12,630 nt of DNA from Acidobacteriaceae bacterium (GTDB lineage: Bacteria > Acidobacteriota > Terriglobia > Terriglobales > Acidobacteriaceae), in assembly GCA_009781125.1 (NCBI GenBank), contig WQYS01000034.1:1-12630 (forward strand), written 5' to 3'. The translations under genes and the position numbers were made by a program. Below are positions 5,546 to 12,630 of the stretch, one piece after another. The notes under the pieces are model-generated. The model was not told the DNA's origin. It saw nothing but the letters and a program-made list of their open reading frames with translations, and did not search any database. Numbering within the stretch: the first letter of the stretch is position 1; every line of letters begins with the position of its first letter.

Positions 5546-7627
5546 GTGCTATTAAAACGTTCCAATATGTTCGCTCGTGCATGGACTCTGGCTGAGAGTC
5601 TTGTGATGTTCTCCCTGCTCGTGCTGCTGGCCATTGTGTCAGGCGGTCCGGCTGCGGCGCAGACGATGATCTCGGGAACATTTGCCGCTGGAGCACCACA
5701 GAATAGCGGAGCCTGTAACGTTGCCACGGACAAATGTTATTTCCCTAACATTGGACGAGCAGCGGTGACGGTCATCGACGGCAGCGCTGGCACAGTGACC
5801 ATCGTGCCCGTAGCGACGGTCCCCTTTGGCGTCGGCATCGACCTGGCGATGAACAGGATTTATGTCACCAGCTCTTCGAACGGCAATCTTTACGTGATCG
5901 ACGGCACGACCGACACGCTGAACGCGACCGTGTCGATTGCATCGACCAGCAGCCTGGGTTTTCCGGCAGTCGATCCTACAACCCACTATGTCTATGTTCC
6001 CGACACGGCGAACGGTGCGCTCATCGCGGTCGATGGCACAACTGTTAATGGCATCACTGCCGTCTATGCTACCTATGCTGCCGGTCCGGATTCTATCAGC
6101 GCCGCGGTCAATCCGGTCACGCACAAGGTGTACGTGAGCAATCCGGGCAACGCTGCTACGCCGGGCAATGTTTCTGTGTTTTATGGCTATGGCGCGCAGG
6201 GTCCGGCCAGCGCGGTGAGCTTTATTACGAACCTCTCGGGCACGCCTTATAGCTTAACCAACCAGCCCTACTATATAGCTGTCAATCCTGTCACCAATAA
6301 GGTATATATTACCAACGGATACGGCGTAATGGAGATTGACGGCGCCACCGATTCGGTTATCGGCACCTACGGTGTTGGCATGTCGACGATGGGCATCGCC
6401 GTGGATCCAGTGACGAACAAAGTATTTGTCGGCGGCAGTTCTCTGACGCGGATCGACGCCTCCTTGAGCAACGTGGCCAGCCTGACTCCCGGGCCAGCCT
6501 ATTTTCCGGCGGTGAACCCGGCGACGGGGCAGGTATACGCAGTCGGCTACAGCTCGTCGAACAGCGTCTTTGTGTACAGCGAGCAGACTAGTACTCTTGC
6601 GACTCTGACGTCGCCAGCCGGACTGACGCAGCCTCACGGTGTTGCGGTCAACCCCATCTCTAATACGGCCTTTGTCTCCTATGCGGGCACGGGTTCCAAC
6701 AGCGTGGCCCAGATCAGCGGCAACGTGCCCGGAGACGCTCCAGGGTCGCCGGTGAGCAGCGGCGGCGGCATTACCATGAGCAATCCGGTCCTTGAACCGT
6801 ACAATCCCACGACCGCGATTGATAACAACATAGCGTATGTGCAGAGCGGCGGCACCACAGCCGCAACGGCTCCGTACCTCTATGCGATTCCGCTGCCAGC
6901 GACGGCGCACGGCCCGGTCGGCACCATGGTCCCGATCCAGCTTACGGGGGGGCAGTATACGAGCCCGAATGTTTGCCGTCCGATCAGCGCGCGCATCAAC
7001 CCGTCGGTAAACCGCGCCTACTTCCGCATCTCGTGCTCCACGGGCTATGATGGCGTCGCTTATGTGGATACATCGACGAACACGTTTCCCGGAACCACGG
7101 CCAGTCCGTGGGCCGGAACGCTGATCTCCACCAACCCTTCGGCTCCAACCGCGCTCAACGGGGGAAAATATACGGGATGGAAGGTTTGCGGCCTGGAGAT
7201 CAATCCTGTAACGGACGCAGTCTTTGCCCTGCTGAAAACCGGAGGCACCAACCCCTGCCAGACAACTGCGACCAGTGCTGAGATGGTGACGATCAGCGGC
7301 GCAACCGGCGCGCAGCAGACGCCGGTCGCGCTGGGCACGAACGCGACCAACTCCTTTGGCGTCGATGCCGCGTCCAACAAGGTCTTTGTGGGAGAGTACA
7401 CCAGCGCTTCGGCGGGAGCCGCCGTGGATGTGCTTGACGGCGGAACGGGCCAGCGCATCACGACGGTTACCTTCACCAGCAACGCAGGCGCGCAGCCGGG
7501 CAGAGTGCAGGTCAGTCCTTACAGTCACAAGGCCTATGCGGCTTTCGGAAGTGGAAACAGCAGTCCAACAGGTTCATTTCGATCAGCTACGATCCCGTCA
7601 ATGGATACCAGGCGTCGAGCGCGGTAA
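5546..7627 (+). CDS. Giant secreted beta-propeller/Ig protein, N-terminal part, ending at a frameshift
   Basis: First part of a very large exported protein of unknown function. The start chosen is GTG at 5546, with GAAGGG 11 nt upstream; an ATG at 5567 (residue 8) is the alternative. Both give a signal peptide: basic start, hydrophobic core ESLVMFSLLVLLAIVSGG and an AAAQ cleavage region near residue 39. From about residue 57 there are eight degenerate YVTN-like repeats (for example AVDPTTHYVYVPDTANG, AVNPVTHKVYVSNP, AVDPVTNKVFVGG), each ending in a VID/ID-type strand, as in beta-propellers. A Ser/Gly linker (GSPVSSGGG) precedes a second, more divergent propeller-like stretch with Cys pairs. 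Propeller character holds to about residue 672 (KAYAAFGSGNSS); the last 21 residues are Arg/Ser-rich and out of frame, ending at TAA 7625-7627. The true protein continues in the frame starting at 7564. No membrane anchor is visible. Ligand, adhesion or structural roles are all possible. Confidence 0.85.
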   Translation: MLLKRSNMFARAWTLAESLVMFSLLVLLAIVSGGPAAAQTMISGTFAAGAPQNSGACNVATDKCYFPNIGRAAVTVIDGSAGTVTIVPVATVPFGVGIDLAMNRIYVTSSSNGNLYVIDGTTDTLNATVSIASTSSLGFPAVDPTTHYVYVPDTANGALIAVDGTTVNGITAVYATYAAGPDSISAAVNPVTHKVYVSNPGNAATPGNVSVFYGYGAQGPASAVSFITNLSGTPYSLTNQPYYIAVNPVTNKVYITNGYGVMEIDGATDSVIGTYGVGMSTMGIAVDPVTNKVFVGGSSLTRIDASLSNVASLTPGPAYFPAVNPATGQVYAVGYSSSNSVFVYSEQTSTLATLTSPAGLTQPHGVAVNPISNTAFVSYAGTGSNSVAQISGNVPGDAPGSPVSSGGGITMSNPVLEPYNPTTAIDNNIAYVQSGGTTAATAPYLYAIPLPATAHGPVGTMVPIQLTGGQYTSPNVCRPISARINPSVNRAYFRISCSTGYDGVAYVDTSTNTFPGTTASPWAGTLISTNPSAPTALNGGKYTGWKVCGLEINPVTDAVFALLKTGGTNPCQTTATSAEMVTISGATGAQQTPVALGTNATNSFGVDAASNKVFVGEYTSASAGAAVDVLDGGTGQRITTVTFTSNAGAQPGRVQVSPYSHKAYAAFGSGNSSPTGSFRSATIPSMDTRRRAR
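5714..6735 (+). repeat. N-terminal YVTN-like propeller repeats (about eight)
   Basis: Eight repeats with the pattern (A)V-[DN]-P-x-[ST]-[NHG]-x-V-[YF]-[VI] recur at roughly 40-60 residues, beginning with the Cys-containing NVATDKCYFPN and ending with VNPISNTAFVSYAGTG. Spacing is less regular than in the later propeller. The number fits one seven- or eight-bladed propeller. Confidence 0.6.
7562..7572 (+). other. Apparent one-base deletion (frameshift) in the giant gene
   Basis: Upstream coding sense is in the frame of 5546; downstream sense is in the frame of 7564. The downstream frame has a TGA at 7435-7437 and the upstream frame ends at 7625-7627, so the switch must lie between them. Protein pattern places it here: repeat sequence GSGNSS in the first frame joins smoothly to NRFISISYDPVNGYQ in the second. 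No long homopolymer or canonical slippery heptamer aligned to the frame is present, which favours a sequence error or a real deletion over programmed shifting. Confidence 0.85.
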
Positions 7628-10600
7628 CGCTAGGCTCTTCGACGGCGGGTCCGCTGTCGTTCTTTACCTTCGACCCGAACGGGTATGCTTATGCAGCGCA
7701 GGCCAAGGCCAATTTAGTCTTTCCGATCAACGAGTCCACCAATGCCGCTGCTCCAGCGGTGTCGGTCAACTCTCCGGGGTCGATCTGCGACGAGCCGGTC
7801 TCGCACAAGGTCTATGTTCCCGTCACCAACGCCTCGACGGTCAGAACCATTGATGCGACAAGCAACACTTTGCTGAGCAGTTCCATTACGGTCGGGGGCA
7901 CGCCGTCCAACTGTAACCTGACTGCGGACGGGCAATATCTTCTTACTTCCAATACCGCCAACGTCTCCATCATTGACCTGCGGAGGAACTATCCCAATCC
8001 GTTGATGGTGGTTCCTCCCATCACGCCGGTAGTTGATTCCATGACGGTGCCTGCGCCTGGCGGCGGCGACTACTCCATCTTCGTGACCGAGAACCAGACG
8101 CCGAGCTTCAACGTCATGGCGGCCAGCAACTACTCCGGCGCGATGGGCGACTCCAGCCTCACGGACCCGCGTCCGACGGTGATTTACTACAACGTGGACG
8201 GCATGACGACGCCGCCGATGCAGACGGCTGCGCCGACGGATGCGACCGGAACTCCTACCGCGCACTTTATGGCCACGGTGCCCAGGCAGCGAGTGGGCGT
8301 GCATTACCTGAATGTCTATGCTGCCTACGGAGACGAAGCCAAGGTGCATGAGACCAGCTCTTCGCCGCAGTTGAGCTTGCTGCAAACTCTCCAGTTCATG
8401 GTGCGGCCGACGGAGACGTCTACCAAGCTGACGGCAGACTACAACCCCCAGGTCGTGGACAACCCCGTAACCTTTACGGCGACCGTAGCTCCGTTGACGC
8501 CACAGCCGAACGGCTTCCCGCTGACCGGTCAGGTGAACTTCGCTGTGGGCGGAGTTCTGCTCTGCGGCACGGGCTCGCTGCAGGACTGTCCGCAGTTGCA
8601 GCAGTTGCCGGATCCGGGTAATGCCGGAGCGTACATCTACCAGGCAACGCTCACCGTCCCCAGCGCGATGACGGCGGCGGCGGGCCAGCTTGCGCTTGGC
8701 CCCAACGACATCACGGCGACCTACTACGGCGATACCTCGTACAGCGAATCGGAGAGCGGCACCTATACCGAGAACATTGTTGACGGGACGGCAACGACGC
8801 TGACGTCGGCCAGTCCGAACCCGCAGACCTATGGCCTCAACGTGACCTTTACCGCCACGGTGACGGTGGATTCGGGAGATGCGGGCGGACCTGCCTTGAC
8901 CGGCACGGTGAGTTTTTACGATGGCGGAACGTTGATCGGCACCAGCCCGATCACGCTGGTGGGCGGCAACAACTACCAGGCAACGGCGGACTTCAGCACC
9001 AGTTCGCTGGTCGTAGGCCCTCATATCATTACGGCGGTCTACTCAGGCGACACCCATTACGGAAGCTCGGAGAGCAACGAATATCCGCAGGAGATCTCCG
9101 GGGTCATACAGCCGCCTCCGGCTATCGGACTGGGCTCCTATGGCGTAGGCGTCAATCCCGCGACCAACACCACTTACATCGCCAATAGCGGCAGCAACAC
9201 GGTTTCGGTCATCAATGGCGTTACGGCCATAGTTAGTTCGATCTCCGTGGGCAGAGGGCCATATACCGTTGCGGTCGATCCGGTCACGAATACGGCCTAT
9301 GTCTCCAACACGACGGACGGCACGGTCTCGGTCATCGACGGCGCCTCGAAGGCGGTAACGGCAACAGTGCCCGTAGGCATGAATCCGGCGCAGATGGCTG
9401 TCGATGCCGCGGCAGGTTATGTCTATGTCGTCAACACCGGATCGAGTTCGACGCCGGGTTCCAGTTCGGTTTCGGCGATTAATGTCTCGAACCCAACTGC
9501 GGTGACCACGCTGGCGCTGGCTTCGGGCGCGTGGGGAATTGCTGTCAATCCGACCACGCACAGGGTTTACGTGAGCAACGGCGTCAACTCGGTCTCTGTC
9601 ATCCGGGGCCTGTCGTCCACCAACTCTACGCTCAGCCTGAGCGCTACGGTCTACGCCGGAGCCAATCCGTCGGCCATCGCCGTCAATCCCGTGACGACCA
9701 TGATCTACGTGGCCAACTACTGGGACGGCACCGTGTCGGTGATCGATGGTACGACGAACACGGTAGTGGCGACGCCTGCCGTGGGCACGAATCCGGCCTC
9801 GGTGGCGGTCAATTCCGTGACCAACTGGGTCTACGTGGCCAACTACGCCAGCGGCTCGGTTACGGCGATCAACGGAGCTACGAATGCTTCCTTGCCCGAG
9901 ATTGCAACCGATAACGGACCTATCCAGTTGGCGATTAACCCGCTGACCAACCAGATATTCGTCGTAAATTCAACGGCGAACACGGTGTCAGTCATTGATG
10001 GGGGCACGAATACAGTAACAACTCCTTCGCCAGCCTATTCGACGATCAGCTACAGCGGCGGCACCAGTACGATTGCGACCAACCAGCCGGCGCTGGCAAG
10101 TAACTCCTGGGGAGTCGGGGTCAACGTAATTGCGAACAAGGTCTATATTTCGACCAGCGCCTCGCCCATCGTAGCCACCGTACTGAGCGGCGATACGAAT
10201 GCTCTCTATGGCACCATTACAGGGCTGTCTTCTCCATACTATCCAGCCTTCAACCCGCTCAACGGCGAGGCCTACATCGGCACGAACAGTAGCTTCCCCA
10301 ATACCTCAGCCACTTCCGAGCCGCTACCGACAGTGTATGCCGTTCAAGGGGCATCGATAGTGAAAAGGATCTATGTTCCGCTTCCTTCCGCGTGGGAGTC
10401 GCTGGGCATTCCGCTCCCCTCCACCTGGAGAACGGGGAGCACCAGCACGGCCTGCAGCACGGGAGGGGGAGATGTAGACGTGCTGGGAGGACGGTACATT
10501 TCTCTTCTTATATGTAATGGGGGAGACTACTACCTTATCTGGATCAATGCCAACAGCGATCCAGCTACAGACGATACATTTGGTGGGCTTCTTTACGAAT

Positions 10601-12630
10601 TCCCCGTTGGAGTATCCCCAACGAACGGGTATCCCAACACTGTTACCGGTACTTATTTTATGGTTGGCAGCGACGCCATGATGAGCGTGATCAGCGCCTC
10701 AGGCGAGCTTGTGAACCAGACGAGCCTGGGGGGCATTCCTAATAGCGGTATCGCTCTCCTTGATGTTGATAGCGCGTCGAACAAGGTTTATGCCATAGGG
10801 TATACGGCTCCTCCCGCGGAGTCGTCTAATTTGTATGTATTCGATGGGACCACTGGAAACCAGTTGCCGACGGTTGCCCTTGCCCCTGGCGCGAAGCCCC
10901 AGGCCGTTTCAGTAGACCGCTACAACAACAAAGTTTATATCTTGAACGGTGACAGTACAGTAGATGTGGTTGATCCAAGCGTGATTGATCCAGTTACTAA
11001 CAATTATCAGGTAACTACACTTTCCATTGCCAATCCCTCTGCTTTAACCTTTGGCCCCACAAGCGTTTTGGTTACGCAAAATGGAACCGGGATAACCTCT
11101 TTCACCACAATTACCAGCGACACGAACGAGATTGCGCCGGTTACCGGAAGCGTAACAGGATACGTCACGAATAGCTTGATTGATCCGATATCCGGGAACT
11201 CGTATTTTACGATCGGCTCGAACGTTGCGGTGGTGGATGGAGCAACCTTCGCGCAGCTTGCCTCAACTCCGGTTGGCAGCAGCCCATACATTATCGATCA
11301 GTCTGTCGATTACTCGATGGACGTGACCTGTGGCCTGCTTTATGTAGGGAATACAGGCAGCGGGTCGGCTTCCGTCATTCAAGCTCGTCCGGCGGCAGGC
11401 AATTACTCGGGCGTTTACATTGATAGCAGCACACAGCAGGCGATTCAGTGTCCTAATGCTGCTCAACAGCCACTAACAGTTACCAGTATCGTCGGAGGAA
11501 CTCTCAATCAGCTTACCGGTCCCCAGTATAAGATCTACTCGGCGAAGAACTACACGCCCCAGTTCACGGTCGCGGTGAACAGCAACTACACGGGCAGCGG
11601 AGTAAATGGCTACGACACAGGAAAGAACCTGATGCCGACTGCGGTCTACTTCAGCGTAGACGGCAGGTATCCCTATCTATCGGCGCCCCTGATTCCTGGC
11701 ACAGTAGCTCCCTGTCCAGACACAGCCTGCGCTACGATAACCATACCTCCGACGCGAACCGGAGTTCATAGCCTGTACATCTATGCGGCGTACGGCGACG
11801 AGGGCAAGAGCGCGAACTACTCCTCGACCTCCGATCTGAGCGTGATTGGAGTCATGAACTTCGCCATCATACCGATTCCATCGACGACGATGGTGACGGC
11901 CACGCCGTATCCGCAGGTCATAAACAGGGACGTAACGCTGACGGCGACGGTTGTGGTTCCCAATGGCGATTTCACTCCGACCGGTCTGGTGGAGTTCCGC
12001 GATGGAGGTGTTTCGGGCACGGTGATCGGCCAGGGTTATCTGCCGGACTGCACCGCCCAGCCCACGATGTGCAGCAGCGACGGCACCAATGATTCCTACA
12101 TCGTACAGGTGGTCGTGAATACGTTGTCGCTGGGCTCGCACACGATAGCCGCAATCTACTACGGCGACGCTACCTTCGGCGAATCGTACAACACGACGAC
12201 GGAAAGGATCGTCGATCCGACGATCGTGTTCATTCCGCCGTATCCGACGACGGTGGAACCGTACGATCTGAACAACGAAGTGGGTGGGCCCGTGGTGGAT
12301 GGGACGCCGTACACGCAGTTGATCCAGGCGTATGACGACGCTTACCAGACGGCGGCTTACAGCATAACGCTGGCGGGCGGAGGCGCGTTGTGTCCGGCGG
12401 ACTCTATCCCTGGGCTGCCGGGCGGATTGACGTGGGGCGCCGATCCTGCCAATCCGAACGACAAGATCATCATCACGGGCACGCCAATGGCGCGAGCCGG
12501 AATCTACTGTTTCACGGTGACGGCAAGCGACAACACGTCAATTCCGGGGACGGACCTTACCGCGACCCAGGTGTACACGATCACGTTAGAAGGCGCGTCG
12601 ATTGTGGTGACCTCGGGCGGCGGGCAGACA
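7564..12630 (+). CDS. Giant secreted beta-propeller/Ig protein, main part (continues past window)
   Basis: This is the continuation of the 5546 gene after the frameshift: 1,689 codons without a stop up to the edge, so neither terminus is present. Order of modules seen: end of the second propeller-like region (to about 8040, e.g. PVSHKVYVPVTNASTVRTID); a spacer module (8107-8409); two Big_3-like Ig domains (8410-9099); a clean seven-repeat YVTN propeller (9121-10020); a third divergent propeller-like region (about 10080-11500); a second spacer module (11563-11880); a third Big_3-like domain (11881-12219); and the start of a putative-Ig domain (about 12240 on). Such architectures belong to secreted or surface proteins of soil bacteria; a sorting signal, if any, would be beyond the window. 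There is no start codon with a ribosome site near 7564, supporting one gene rather than two. Function unknown; I would expect binding or adhesion rather than catalysis because no catalytic motif is seen. Confidence 0.85.
8107..8409 (+). repeat. Spacer module, copy 1 (about 100 residues)
   Basis: An unrecognised module between a propeller region and Ig domains. Landmarks: FNVMAASNYSG, PTVIYYNVDG, VGVHYLNVYAAYGDEA and LQFMVRP. The same landmarks occur in the same order in copy 2 (11563-11880). It is probably a beta-sandwich-like domain from its alternating hydrophobic pattern, which is inference. Confidence 0.6.
8410..9099 (+). repeat. Two tandem Big_3-like Ig domains
   Basis: Two domains of about 105-125 residues share the pattern of bacterial Ig-like (Big_3 type) folds: TxTxLT, NPVTFTATV / NVTFTATVTV, LTGQVNFAVGG / LTGTVSFYDGG, and a closing ITATYYGDTSYSESES / IITAVYSGDTHYGSSES. 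The G-D-x-x-Y-x-x-S ending is characteristic. The first contains an extra Cys-bearing loop (CGTGSLQDC). Confidence 0.8.
9121..10020 (+). repeat. Seven-repeat YVTN beta-propeller
   Basis: Seven clear YVTN repeats have their V/I-[ND]-x-x-x-x strands beginning at about 9151, 9274, 9400, 9544, 9682, 9808 and 9934, a period of 41-48 residues. Examples are AVDPVTNTAYVSNTTDGT and AVNPVTTMIYVANYWDGT, each followed by VSVIDG-type sequence. Seven repeats match one complete closed propeller. Flanks are a proline linker (IQPPP) on the left and a Ser/Gly/Thr-rich stretch on the right. Confidence 0.85.
11563..11880 (+). repeat. Spacer module, copy 2 (about 106 residues)
   Basis: Matches copy 1 in order and spacing: FTVAVNSNYTG, PTAVYFSVDG, TGVHSLYIYAAYGDEG and MNFAIIPIP. 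It differs by a Cys pair (CPDTAC) in the loop before the GVHSLY strand. It again directly precedes a Big_3-like domain. Confidence 0.6.
11881..12219 (+). repeat. Third Big_3-like Ig domain
   Basis: Starts STTMVTATPYPQ, with NRDVTLTATVVV, TPTGLVEFRDGG and the closing HTIAAIYYGDATFGESYN, the same signature as the two Ig domains at 8410-9099. A Cys-bearing insertion (DCTAQPTMCSSDG) takes the same place as in the first of those. Confidence 0.75.
12241..12600 (+). repeat. Putative-Ig (He_PIG-like) domain
   Basis: The segment LPGGLTW followed by IIITGTPMARAGIYCFTVTA has the He_PIG signature (leucine-proline-x-GL, then ITGTPxxAGxYxFTVxA). Two Cys residues, one before and one inside it, could pair. 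It lies at the right edge, and the following IVVTSGGGQT looks like a linker to a further domain. Confidence 0.6.

Noticed and set aside
5567..5640. Type IV prepilin-like N terminus in the giant protein
   Set aside because: WTLAESLVMFSLLVLLAI recalls prepilins, but the required Gly before the cleavage site is absent and an AAAQ signal-peptidase I site follows the hydrophobic core.
6254..7528. Long minus-strand open frame (424 codons) opposite the giant gene
   Set aside because: The product is Arg-rich and low-complexity, has no recognisable domain, and lies opposite clear propeller coding sequence. It arises because the sense strand is repetitive and GC-rich.
7553..7575. Programmed ribosomal frameshift site
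   Set aside because: No in-frame slippery heptamer or convincing downstream stem is seen; a one-base deletion explains the data more simply.
7714..9024. Long minus-strand open frame (436 codons)
   Set aside because: Same reason: Arg/His/Gly-rich antisense shadow of the propeller/Ig coding region.
9121..10020. CRISPR or tandem DNA repeat array
   Set aside because: The periodicity is at protein level (YVTN repeats of 41-48 residues) with strongly diverged DNA, not exact repeats with unique spacers.

Overview
The window looks like a piece of a moderately high-GC Gram-negative bacterial chromosome. The most likely source is an Acidobacteriota member of the Terriglobia/Acidobacteriaceae type. 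This is an inference from the tripartite RND pump with outer-membrane parts, the TIGR00300-family enzyme, and a giant secreted protein mixing YVTN-type beta-propellers with Big_3-type Ig domains, a class abundant in that group. No rRNA or other taxonomic marker is present. || Layout. Positions 1-4958 are on the minus strand. In transcription order they hold a TIGR00300-family (LOR/SDH-domain) enzyme (4958-3723), then after 85 bp a compact three-gene efflux operon: TolC-like outer-membrane factor (3637-2273), lipoprotein periplasmic adaptor (2276-1164) and RND inner-membrane permease (1167 to the left edge, incomplete). Both junctions inside the pump operon are 4-base ATGA stop/start overlaps, so the three parts are probably translated in a coupled way and assemble into one envelope-spanning exporter. 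Its substrate cannot be read from the sequence. || Positions 4959-5545 are an AT-richer divergent intergenic region of 587 bp. It has no convincing gene but contains several dyads and a terminator-like hairpin in the leader of the plus-strand gene. || From 5546 to the right edge runs one giant secreted protein gene. It starts with a signal peptide and an N-terminal propeller-like repeat region, followed by a divergent propeller-like region, a spacer module, two Big_3-like Ig domains, a clean seven-repeat YVTN propeller, a third divergent propeller-like region, a second copy of the spacer module, another Big_3-like domain, and the start of a putative-Ig (He_PIG-like) domain. The reading frame changes once, near 7562-7572: the first frame stops at 7625-7627 while the downstream frame stays open for about 1,689 codons to the window end. 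A single missing base (sequence error or genuine mutation) restores one protein of more than 2,360 residues. || The main points for a second look are the frameshift, the duplicated spacer-plus-Ig cassette, the lower-GC block inside the gene at about 10300-11500, and the structured leader. I see no mobile element, CRISPR array, tRNA or rRNA, and no evidence of a wholly new system.
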